Shown here: in pieces, positions 1 to 6,905 of the stretch
How positions within the stretch are numbered: the stretch's first letter is position 1
How the letters are laid out: each line of letters opens with the position of its first letter
DNA from: Candidatus Woesearchaeota archaeon
Lineage (GTDB): Archaea > Nanobdellota > Nanobdellia > Woesearchaeales > ARS49
Direction: 5' to 3'
Length of the DNA: 8,922 nucleotides
NCBI GenBank assembly: GCA_016203345.1
Contig: JACQMZ010000054.1
Span: 1 to 8,922, forward strand
The notes under the pieces: model-generated
The model's input: only the letters and a program-made list of their open reading frames with translations
The model's database searches: none
What the model was told of the DNA's origin: nothing
Translations under genes and position numbers: made by a program

Positions 1-22
1 CATTCAAGGATTTTGTATGAAT

Positions 23-93
23 TGTTGCACATTCCCCGTCGCTTGCGACGACTGGGTGTACGAGATGTGTTTCGTCAGAGGGAATGTGCAACA
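23..93. repeat. Inverted repeat able to fold as a three-way junction
   Basis: Two perfect 14-base arms face each other at 23-36 and 80-93 (core GTTGCACATTCCC and GGGAATGTGCAAC). The 43 bases between them hold two more hairpins. Bases 37-50 pair as CGTCGC-TT-GCGACG; read as plus-strand RNA this gives a G-CUUG-C tetraloop, a known stable form. Bases 60-75 pair six by six with one G-T wobble and a 4-base loop. Only 51-59 and 76-79 stay unpaired between stems. No T-run follows directly on either strand, so it is not a simple terminator. It could be a structured RNA, the end of a mobile element, or a replication or recombination site. The pairing is seen directly; the role is unknown. Confidence 0.6.
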
Positions 94-121
94 TTAAAAA
101 ACCCAACTATTTTCTATAATA

Positions 122-156
122 CCCCGACCCTTGGGGCGATTGGGATTTTTATTTTT
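122..156 (+). terminator. Possible T-rich terminator with weak hairpin
   Basis: A 4-base-pair hairpin (CCCC at 122-125 with GGGG at 133-136, 7-base loop) is followed by a T-rich tract, TTTTTATTTTT at 146-156. Archaeal transcription can stop on T tracts alone, so this could end a rightward transcript entering from the left, perhaps one carrying the 23-93 structure. No gene is seen upstream within the window, so this is a weak call. Confidence 0.25.
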
Positions 157-173
157 GCCGAATGAGCATGCAG

Positions 174-185
174 TGCGAATTCGCA
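174..185. promoter_or_regulatory. 12-base perfect palindrome, candidate operator
   Basis: TGCGAATTCGCA is a perfect 12-base palindrome ending 18 bases before the TATA box of the winged-helix gene. A dimeric DNA-binding protein could use it, and the product of the adjacent gene is a natural candidate for autoregulation. No second copy was noticed near the operon promoter. The palindrome is seen; its use as an operator is inference. Confidence 0.35.
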
Positions 186-203
186 AAATTCTTGAGATAC
201 ATT

Positions 204-211
204 TTTATATA
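204..211 (+). promoter_or_regulatory. Archaeal TATA box of the winged-helix gene
   Basis: TTTATATA is centred about 26-27 bases before the ATG at 234. That is the usual distance from an archaeal TATA box to the transcription start, so the mRNA would begin at or within a few bases of the ATG (leaderless). This fixes the start at 234 rather than the in-frame ATG at 162, which lies upstream of the box. Confidence 0.7.
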
Positions 212-233
212 CTGTTATCGTGAGTACTACAAA

Positions 234-635
234 ATGGTCATTCTCTTTGACCGGTTCAACCTCCCAAAGGATTCTTTTGAAATAATTTTTGCCACCATGC
301 AACAACGCATAGTCGCCAAAGAACTCATCAAGTACATGATATCAAACAAAAGTGAAATATCCAAAACCGCCATGAGCATTTTTGCCACCAAACTCCACGA
401 CGGACAATACGAGTGCGTGCTCGACGAACCGCCCTACAAAGGCAAAACAGTGAAGCTCAGCTACAACAAACGCCAATTCTACGACCGCATTCTCACACCA
501 ATGAAGGCAATGGGATTGATCGACTACGACCTGTACAAGAAAACATACCGGCTTTCCGTCAAATTCTCCAATGATCTGCTGGAGATAGGAATCATGTGGA
601 AAAATGAACTAAAAAAAATGGGCGCAACTATGTGA
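234..635 (+). CDS. Probable winged-helix DNA-binding protein
   Basis: A 133-residue protein with no recognised family name. Residues 24-51 look like the helical part of a DNA-binding domain. Residues 80-108 (YDRILTPMKAMGLIDYDLYK then KTYRLS) read as a recognition helix followed by a two-strand wing ending in a YRLS-type strand, as in many archaeal winged-helix regulators. There is no membrane segment or Cys cluster. The start at 234 is chosen because the TATA box at 204-211 sits about 27 bases upstream; the open frame extends back to 162, but that stretch would overlap the promoter. The gene converges on the five-gene operon, with 13 bases between the two stop codons, and its 3' end contains the operon's likely terminator. 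GC is about 44% (counted over 241-600), lower than the operon. It may be a local regulator or an unrelated neighbour. The fold call is by eye and moderate. Confidence 0.7.
   Translation: MVILFDRFNLPKDSFEIIFATMQQRIVAKELIKYMISNKSEISKTAMSIFATKLHDGQYECVLDEPPYKGKTVKLSYNKRQFYDRILTPMKAMGLIDYDLYKKTYRLSVKFSNDLLEIGIMWKNELKKMGATM
611..618 (-). terminator. T8 terminator of the five-gene operon
   Basis: Read on the minus strand, eight consecutive T residues lie about 31 bases after the stop codon of the last operon gene (649-651). T tracts of this kind are the normal termination signal in archaea. No strong hairpin precedes it. The tract lies inside the 3' coding end of the convergent winged-helix gene, where it encodes Lys-Lys, so the two transcripts must overlap at their ends. 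Confidence 0.55.
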
Positions 636-648
636 TGGCAGTGCGCAA

Positions 649-1326
649 TTAATTCTTTCTCAAGGCAAAGTACGCGCCGCCATGGTTTTTCTGCGTACGA
701 ATGTCATAGCCACTGACACATCCGTCTGCAGGCTGCACGACGATTCGCGATGTGCGCTGATAGATGGATTTGCCTGCTTCTTCACGGGCGTGTAAAAGTG
801 ACGCAGTGTTAGTCATGGACAATCTTTCATCCCCGACAGTTACACCTTCAATTGAAACGACACCGGTTGTGCCTACTTTGTGTGCAGCAATCAAAAGTGC
901 ACCATATCCTCCATGCTGGGGTTTGTAATACCATCCAATTGTACCGGGCTCTGCGGTGAAAAGTTCAGGACAGTTCCCCCGCGGTTCCACAAACGCTGCA
1001 GTGTCAGTCACAAGAGCCATGCTGTTTCTCCTGATGCCTTCAACATACGCAATAGGTTTGCCCACCAGCCGTTCTGCCACAACAGCAGGGTCATCTTCGA
1101 ACGGGTTGGATGAGGAAACCTTCGAATTCTGAGAGTCGTACGCGACTTGCAACACACGCCGCAAGAAGGGTTTTGCGTCCTGGAATTTGCCAGACCGCAT
1201 TAATTCCTGCACTTCAGCGATATCAATTCCCTTTGGCACGATCTGTTTCAGAAATGTAAACATTTCAGTACCCCATGCTTCTCGCAGTCGCTCACTCACT
1301 TTGCTTTCTAAAGATCCCTTGGTCAT
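649..1326 (-). CDS. Unknown 225-residue protein, last gene of the operon
   Basis: Not recognised. Residues 1-65 are predicted helical and charged, a short Ser/Asn-rich linker follows (66-76), and 80-225 looks like an alpha/beta or mostly beta domain. An HGG motif occurs twice, at 138-140 (QHGGYGALLI) and at 215-217 (NHGGAYFALR), each followed by an aromatic and an Ala-Leu pair. This may be a small internal repeat or paired loops of one site. There are no transmembrane segments, P-loop or zinc-binding Cys pairs. The ATG overlaps the upstream stop by 4 bases (ATGA), and a GGAGG site lies 7 bases before it, so translation is probably coupled to the 348-residue gene and the start is well supported. 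Its place in the operon suggests that it works with the helicase-methyltransferase; whether as an enzyme, an adaptor or an effector cannot be told. Confidence 0.85.
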   Translation of the reverse strand: MTKGSLESKVSERLREAWGTEMFTFLKQIVPKGIDIAEVQELMRSGKFQDAKPFLRRVLQVAYDSQNSKVSSSNPFEDDPAVVAERLVGKPIAYVEGIRRNSMALVTDTAAFVEPRGNCPELFTAEPGTIGWYYKPQHGGYGALLIAAHKVGTTGVVSIEGVTVGDERLSMTNTASLLHAREEAGKSIYQRTSRIVVQPADGCVSGYDIRTQKNHGGAYFALRKN

Positions 1327-2369
1327 GGTATTTCCTCCTGTTTCGTGTGAATCGTCATGGTTTTGCGGAAGTGCGGCGTGCGGTCAAACAAGCCGTACAA
1401 CGCGCCTTCTTTCAGCAGTTGCATATAAACCTCCCTCTTCTCTGCATTAGTCTCACCATCCCTCAACACTGCGTACGCTCGGAGTGCTTCTTCTGGCGAC
1501 TCTTTCATCAATGACCAAAATTTCTCAGCTTCTGCATTGTATACCTGAGCACGAGCCCACGTATTCCAATCCAGCGCAACTTCTGCACGCCGAATCCGAT
1601 CGCGCTGTTGAACAAACTTTTCCCAGTCTATCTCGCCCGATGTGCCTGACTTCACACGAATCTTACCAAGATAGATACCAATGTCGCTCTGAGGCCTTGA
1701 CAAACGTTCAACACTCTGAATTTCCTTGGGCAACAGTTCAGCGAGACCAGGAGCCAATCCATTGCCTGTTTCAAGCGCCTGTGAATTTCTTGCCGAAATT
1801 GCCGGGCCGTAGTCCTCCAACAATTCAAGAACACCTGTTTCCATGCCCTTTTCTCCAAACTTCAAAAACAACCGTTCAAAGAGGGGACGATACGCTGTCA
1901 CGTGCGTGCCCTGTTGTGCAGTGAGCAAAAATTCCCAAAAGTGCAACGGCTCCCTGCCCGTATTCGCCAGGTAGGACTGCCCTGCTTCGCGCAACAAGCG
2001 CTGATCAGAAATTATTTCATCCAAGCCGTCAGTGGGAGCAAGCTGAAGAACAATCTTGTTGATGATGCGCGCGTTCGTCGCGCACACTAAGGACACGTAC
2101 GCTTCTCCAGAAGCCCGCCATTTCGGCACTTGTATTCCCGGAAGGTCAAGCATCAAGTCAATAAACCCTGCCAGCCCATTCTCTTGAACACTATCGGAAA
2201 ACCCAGAAATACGATTATCCCAGTAGCGGGCAACACCCCACACCGTACACTTTTCATGATATTTCAACTGGTCAAAGCAGCGCACGAGAATCCCGGCAAT
2301 CCCCCGTGCCTGTTCATCATACGACCCTTCCTGGTCCATGCCGTTCGTAACAACGCCGTCCTGCTCCAT
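1323..2369 (-). CDS. Unknown 348-residue helical protein
   Basis: Not recognised. The protein looks mainly alpha-helical and soluble. It opens with an acidic, Gly-rich tail (1-20), followed by a Trp/aromatic-rich segment (44-84), a helical middle (105-190), a looped section (195-247) and a strongly charged helical C-terminal region from about 249 (KFVQQRDRIRRAEVALDWNT) to 320. There is no P-loop, nuclease signature, Cys cluster or membrane span. The ATG lies 5 bases after the stop of the helicase-methyltransferase gene. A G-rich stretch (GGGGGT, 2380-2385) about 10 bases upstream is a poor but possible ribosome site, so translational re-initiation is likely. An in-frame ATG ten codons later has no better site. 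Its last codons contain the ribosome site of the next gene. It is probably a structural or adaptor subunit of whatever complex the operon makes; this is inference from position only. Confidence 0.85.
   Translation of the reverse strand: MEQDGVVTNGMDQEGSYDEQARGIAGILVRCFDQLKYHEKCTVWGVARYWDNRISGFSDSVQENGLAGFIDLMLDLPGIQVPKWRASGEAYVSLVCATNARIINKIVLQLAPTDGLDEIISDQRLLREAGQSYLANTGREPLHFWEFLLTAQQGTHVTAYRPLFERLFLKFGEKGMETGVLELLEDYGPAISARNSQALETGNGLAPGLAELLPKEIQSVERLSRPQSDIGIYLGKIRVKSGTSGEIDWEKFVQQRDRIRRAEVALDWNTWARAQVYNAEAEKFWSLMKESPEEALRAYAVLRDGETNAEKREVYMQLLKEGALYGLFDRTPHFRKTMTIHTKQEEIP
1334..1338 (-). promoter_or_regulatory. Ribosome binding site of the 225-residue gene
   Basis: GGAGG on the minus strand, 7 bases before the ATG at 1326, inside the last codons of the 348-residue gene. 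It decides the start of the downstream gene and supports coupled translation. Confidence 0.7.
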
Positions 2370-2374
2370 ATCTT

Positions 2375-5300
2375 TTACGACCCCCGCAGAATTTTTTCCA
2401 GTCTCACGAAAAAGTCGTCTGAAAATGGCTCCTCAGAATCATTTCCTGGCAACTCCTTAGGGCGAAAGCCAGTATCAATTTTGTAAAACCCATCACAATG
2501 AATTCCTGATGGACGCTGTCCACAATCAACATTTCTGTCTGGGTGATTGCTGACAGTGTGCACTTTGTAGTCAGGACTTAATTGGAACGCCGGACGCACG
2601 TTTCCGTACGACGGTGATTCGCGCTTTCGTGCCAACACAACATGAGCTTCAAACTCCTGCGGACGCTTGTCAGGATCTATGACAGTAAATTTGTCAGACG
2701 CATACGCGCCTGTCACTTCATGATCAACTTCAAACCCTACCTGCTCAATGTCTTCGAGGAACTGCGGCACGCAATCAGGATGAACCTTGTGGGACGGGTT
2801 GCTGATCAGCACATATCCTCCTGGTCTTAACACCCGGCACACTTCTGAAAAAAACCTATAAGAATCTGCGCTGTCCAAAAAGTACAACAAGCACGACGCG
2901 ACCGCAACATCAATGCTCTTGTCATCCACACGAAACGTTTTCGCGTAGTTCTTGCGCGGGTCAAACACCACATCCTTCGTGTCCTCCAATGCAACCAGAC
3001 GCGTCAAATCAGTTGCCGAACCCAAGTAATTCGTTCCTGCGCTCGCCTTGTCCACGCCAGCAACGCCAAACTGCATCTGAAAACGATTCACGTCAACATT
3101 CAGCGTCGGCCTTTTTAATAAACGGTTCATAACCAGCGGACCACAGCCCAGGTCAATAACCTGGCGAAACGCGAACTCAGGATCCACTTTATTCATCTTA
3201 TTTTCCAAATTGTCAATCAGCTGCGCACACAAGCGTCCATTGTTCGCAGAAAAGCCACCTTCCCACTCCCTATTGTAATTGTCAGCCAACAAATATGCGG
3301 TGTTGTACGCCATCATGCTGTTCACAAACCCCTGAGTCCCTGCCCCCTGCAGTCGAGAAAAAATCAATGACACGACTGCGTATGAATTCAACCCAAGAAA
3401 GTGCTTGATAGGCAGAAAATCCTCGGGCCTTTTCCTTGTTGCAAGATAATTATTCATGTCCTGCATGCTTAAATCAGCGCCATACAGCAGCCGCTCATTC
3501 ACGCTTTGCTTGTCCACCCGAAACGTCCGCCTGCCCACATCAATCGTCCCTGGCACAAAGGGAGACAACACCTGCACAGTCTTCCGCTGGCCTGATCTCA
3601 CTGCCCGATGAATGAATTGCACCCGTGTTGAAGGAACAGTTGTGGGCTCTGCCTCAATAATCACGTCCAGCTCCTGAATGTTATGCCCTTCCCGCAGAAC
3701 ACCATACGACGTAACAAATCCTCTGATGTCAGGATTGGTAACAAACGTCAGGATTTTCTTGTCTCGCCCTGCAAGCTCGAGAATTTCGTAATATTCGACA
3801 CCCAATGCTTCGCGCATACCACGAGACAATTGCGACCTGAACCGCAAGTCCTGGCTCAGAAAATGCTTCTCTTCCAACATCCTCCTTTCCTGTGAAGTCA
3901 ACCGAATTTCCCGCTGAGTCACTCCATCCTCACTGGTGATTGCCAGCACGCCAAACCTGTCCAATCGCGCTGCCAATTCCTCAGTCACCAAGTGCGTATA
4001 TTCAGAAACAATGCCAAACTTCGCGTGCGCTGGCAGAGATTCCACAATCCTTTCAATCTCTTCAAATCGAGACTGACGGGAACATTCCACCAGCGTGCGA
4101 AGCGAAGGCTGATTTGCAAACAACTGACGCACCTTTGTAATCAGCGGACCTGTCGCGCGCTCGTCCCGCGTCAAGTTCTCCGGCAACAGCTTCCGCGGGT
4201 TGAGGTTCAAATAATTCAACAGCAAGTACTTTTCTCCGCCCTCAAATCTTTCGTCATTCAACAACGCAGACTGAATTGCTATCTCCTCTGGCGACAATGA
4301 ATGCGGAACCTCATGCTCTTCAGGCGACGGAACAAGCGGGTCTACGTTCTGCAAGCGATAAATAGGATGAGTGGCATACTGGTCAATAAACGCACGCGAT
4401 TTTGCCATGTCTTTTTTCACCAGCACCCTGAAATCCTCAGGATTGCTGACAAAACCCAAAACTGCCGCGGCATATGACAAATCTTCCGGCTTGTTGCTAA
4501 TGCCTGTCCCAGACAACAACGCACACCAGTGCGCATTCTTCAACAACAGCGCAAGCGCATCCGCCTTCTTGCCAGAGGCATGAACAATATTGTGAAACTC
4601 GTCAAGAATCGCATAATACTTCCTGTCAGTCGTGAAAACATCTGCGGCAAGAACTGCGTGAATCGGGTCAACTTCCACTTTGGACTCTTCCAGAACAATC
4701 CGTTCCACCAAATGGTACCAGTTTATGCGTCTCTGGGAAATTCGTTCTCGGAGCGCGTTGACACGAGACTGGCCAACGAGCGGAACCAATCGGGCATATG
4801 CCGCATCAATCGTAGGATACTGCAACAAGTATTGCGACACGCGAGCAGGATCCACCGACTCAGACAATGAGCTTTTCCTGTACATCATGTCAGTACTCAC
4901 AATAACAAAGTCAGTTGTGGGAGCACGCGCCATCTCGATAGCCTCCTCGCGGTTGTCACACGTAATCACTACCGGCTGAGCATGAGGAATCGCACGCTCA
5001 ATCTCCCGCAACCAGTTTGGAATAATGTAGCCAGGACAAGAAACAAGCGTTTTCACCTCAGGGCACTCCTCCCGGATGGGCACAAGCGCGCTCAATGCCG
5101 CAATAGTCTTGCGAGAGCCTGGCGCGCTTAAGTCCATCACCTTCCTTTTCGTGGCGATCGCAATTCCCACTCGCTTCTGCTCAAATGAAGGAATCGGAAT
5201 CTCCAGCCGCTTCACCCACGCAGATGCATTCGCATGAGCCAAATACTGGTGCCACGGCTCTGACTGTTCAACACCGGCGACCACTTCTTTCCAGTACTCC

Positions 5301-5380
5301 ACCTGACACGCAAACGCGCGGGAAGGCACAACACCCAGCCGTGCCACAATCCTCCTCACTCTTGCTTCAAGATTGTCCAT
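2375..5380 (-). CDS. SNF2-type helicase fused to class I methyltransferase
   Basis: A 1001-residue two-enzyme fusion. The N-terminal half is an SNF2-family superfamily 2 ATPase. Motif I is APGSRKT (86-92). Motif Ia is around 110-128 (LVSCPGYIIPNWLREIE). Motif II is the DEFH box (260-263), motif III is LLSGTG (288-293), the second lobe begins near 455, motif V lies around 543-579, and motif VI is QFIHRAVRSGQ (588-598) with both arginines. Motif I has Arg where the family normally has Gly before Lys. Residues about 735-918 form a Rossmann methyltransferase: VIDLGCG (741-747), a likely second acidic motif around VAGVDKA (773-779), and VLRPGGYVLISNP (850-862). There is no NPPY/DPPY motif, so it is not an obvious base methylase. 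A tail of about 80 residues follows. SNF2 ATPases move along DNA or displace bound proteins; the methyl acceptor is unknown. ATG at 5380 gives a 14-base overlap with the previous gene; GTG at 5386 is an alternative. Neither has a strong ribosome site. Confidence 0.9.
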   Translation of the reverse strand: MDNLEARVRRIVARLGVVPSRAFACQVEYWKEVVAGVEQSEPWHQYLAHANASAWVKRLEIPIPSFEQKRVGIAIATKRKVMDLSAPGSRKTIAALSALVPIREECPEVKTLVSCPGYIIPNWLREIERAIPHAQPVVITCDNREEAIEMARAPTTDFVIVSTDMMYRKSSLSESVDPARVSQYLLQYPTIDAAYARLVPLVGQSRVNALRERISQRRINWYHLVERIVLEESKVEVDPIHAVLAADVFTTDRKYYAILDEFHNIVHASGKKADALALLLKNAHWCALLSGTGISNKPEDLSYAAAVLGFVSNPEDFRVLVKKDMAKSRAFIDQYATHPIYRLQNVDPLVPSPEEHEVPHSLSPEEIAIQSALLNDERFEGGEKYLLLNYLNLNPRKLLPENLTRDERATGPLITKVRQLFANQPSLRTLVECSRQSRFEEIERIVESLPAHAKFGIVSEYTHLVTEELAARLDRFGVLAITSEDGVTQREIRLTSQERRMLEEKHFLSQDLRFRSQLSRGMREALGVEYYEILELAGRDKKILTFVTNPDIRGFVTSYGVLREGHNIQELDVIIEAEPTTVPSTRVQFIHRAVRSGQRKTVQVLSPFVPGTIDVGRRTFRVDKQSVNERLLYGADLSMQDMNNYLATRKRPEDFLPIKHFLGLNSYAVVSLIFSRLQGAGTQGFVNSMMAYNTAYLLADNYNREWEGGFSANNGRLCAQLIDNLENKMNKVDPEFAFRQVIDLGCGPLVMNRLLKRPTLNVDVNRFQMQFGVAGVDKASAGTNYLGSATDLTRLVALEDTKDVVFDPRKNYAKTFRVDDKSIDVAVASCLLYFLDSADSYRFFSEVCRVLRPGGYVLISNPSHKVHPDCVPQFLEDIEQVGFEVDHEVTGAYASDKFTVIDPDKRPQEFEAHVVLARKRESPSYGNVRPAFQLSPDYKVHTVSNHPDRNVDCGQRPSGIHCDGFYKIDTGFRPKELPGNDSEEPFSDDFFVRLEKILRGS

Positions 5381-6905
5381 GTTCACGTGAACGCGCCAAA
5401 AAGTAATCCCTGTTCACTCCCACGTAAAACTGCAGAATCTTGATGAAATGACCACTGCTCTGCTTCAGAGGAATGTCATCATTGTACAAGTGCACGAACA
5501 CCTGCTGCCGCACGTCTGCAGGAACAGTATCATACAACAACCTCGCTAAGGCAGTATACTCGTTCCTTGTGCCTAAAGACGCAATCTTCTTCTGGTCTGC
5601 AGGCAAACCATCGAAAGTCTGTTTCATCAGCGGGTCATATTTGTCCCACCGCGCTAACAAGTGCGACACTGGCAGAACATACTCCACTTCAGATCCTGTG
5701 GAATCACGAAGCCGTTCGTCGGAAGTCGTGCTCAGGGATGCATATTTTTTCGTTTGGTGCGCAGTGCGCAACTGTCCCAGCATCCACAAGCCGCGAATCA
5801 TGAACTTGTACTCTCCAAGAGAATGTGTGCGCTTCACCAACACCCGTTCAGCCAATCTTCGTACGCCCTCAAAAGTCCTCTCGTCCAAAGGAACGTCATC
5901 AACAGGCGTAAATGCAGACACCACGTCTTGCTTCACGACAGGGTCATTTTCAAGAAATTCGGCTGCCTTCACGAACGCCACCCACTTTGCAGTCGTATCA
6001 AGCACATTGCTTCTGACCGCTTCAGCCGCACGCACGTACTTGTTGATAATCAAGTCACGGATGCTTACCAACAAATTATCCACTTTGTGTCTTGTGGTAT
6101 TATTCGACTTGAACCACTCATAAACAGGACGGGCATTATTGCGATTTACCACGTACGCATCACTGCCTTCTGCATGCCCTGACATGTACGCCATAAAACC
6201 GGCGGCCATTAGTGTGACCTCTGGTTGCATCAACAGCTCGTTGACGTATTCGCGCCTGAAACCCACAATCCTATCCTTGTGCCGCTTGACAAACTGCTCA
6301 GGAGTTTCTGCCCGCACATCGAGACCACGTGCTTTCACTCTGGCAGCAATACCAGGCAGGCAATGCTCCACTTCCTCTGCCGTGAGAGTGCGGACGCTTT
6401 CGGAAGCGTCACATTCTGCATCAAAGGCTGCATAACTAAAATACGGCGCACGTTGCGTGAGGTACTCAAGCAATGAAGGATCAAACCTGTTCAATGGCTT
6501 ATCCCTGCGACCGTGTGGTGGCTGCTTGTTTCCTCCGTTACCGCGCCTGACGGTCTGTGTCTGCACTGGCACTCCCTCTCCTGCAATGGCTTTCAGCAAC
6601 GGATCAAGGGAGTCGTGAAGATTATCAAAAGCAAAGCGGCCATCGTCATCCTGCTTGTACATCATGCGCCCATCTATGCACAACGTGTGATAAGAAATTC
6701 TGCGCGAAGGATCAAAAATGTTCACGATATACACCCCTCTGTGGACAGTACTATCTGCAGATGACAGAACATCAAACACTTGCGTCCTGAATCGCTCAAC
6801 ATCCTCAGGGGTGTGGCGCGCTCCAGGCGCTGTTGCGCCGCTAAGCGTCAACTCGATTACTCTTTCAATTGGTAAATCCTTTTCTTCCGAAATTCTCCTA
6901 GCCAT
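5367..6905 (-). CDS. Unknown 512-residue protein of the operon
   Basis: Not recognised. Residues 1-110 look like a small alpha/beta domain with strands around 57-64 (RGVYIVNI) and 71-84. A polar linker rich in Gly, Asn, Pro and basic residues (116-138) follows and could contact nucleic acid. Residues 140-512 form a large, mostly helical region with many Arg/Lys-rich helices. No P-loop, metal-binding Cys/His cluster, membrane span or nuclease signature was seen. The open frame extends upstream to 7007, but the ATG at 6905 is preferred: a GGAGG site sits 8 bases before it, and the longer form would overlap the previous gene by more than 100 bases. With this start the overlap is 8 bases (ATGGCTAG), typical of coupled translation. 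It sits directly before the helicase-methyltransferase and may be a partner of it, for example a DNA-binding or recruiting subunit; that is inference. Confidence 0.85.
   Translation of the reverse strand: MARRISEEKDLPIERVIELTLSGATAPGARHTPEDVERFRTQVFDVLSSADSTVHRGVYIVNIFDPSRRISYHTLCIDGRMMYKQDDDGRFAFDNLHDSLDPLLKAIAGEGVPVQTQTVRRGNGGNKQPPHGRRDKPLNRFDPSLLEYLTQRAPYFSYAAFDAECDASESVRTLTAEEVEHCLPGIAARVKARGLDVRAETPEQFVKRHKDRIVGFRREYVNELLMQPEVTLMAAGFMAYMSGHAEGSDAYVVNRNNARPVYEWFKSNNTTRHKVDNLLVSIRDLIINKYVRAAEAVRSNVLDTTAKWVAFVKAAEFLENDPVVKQDVVSAFTPVDDVPLDERTFEGVRRLAERVLVKRTHSLGEYKFMIRGLWMLGQLRTAHQTKKYASLSTTSDERLRDSTGSEVEYVLPVSHLLARWDKYDPLMKQTFDGLPADQKKIASLGTRNEYTALARLLYDTVPADVRQQVFVHLYNDDIPLKQSSGHFIKILQFYVGVNRDYFLARSREHGQS

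Noticed and set aside
1..3. Minus-strand ATG at the left edge as the start of a leftward gene
   Set aside because: Only one codon is inside the window and there is no TATA box at the right distance.
162..233. Longer N-terminus for the winged-helix gene, starting at the ATG at 162
   Set aside because: It would contain the TATA box at 204-211, which is positioned for a start at 234, and its first 24 residues look unlike the rest of the domain.
114..305. 63-codon minus-strand frame overlapping the winged-helix gene
   Set aside because: It lies opposite the winged-helix start and promoter, shows no ribosome site and has no recognisable sequence pattern.
5473..6123. Long open frame (216 codons) on the plus strand opposite the 512-residue gene
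   Set aside because: The protein is rich in Ser, Thr and Cys with no domain pattern, and there is no promoter or ribosome site. It is an antisense shadow of the real gene, like the other plus-strand frames across the operon.
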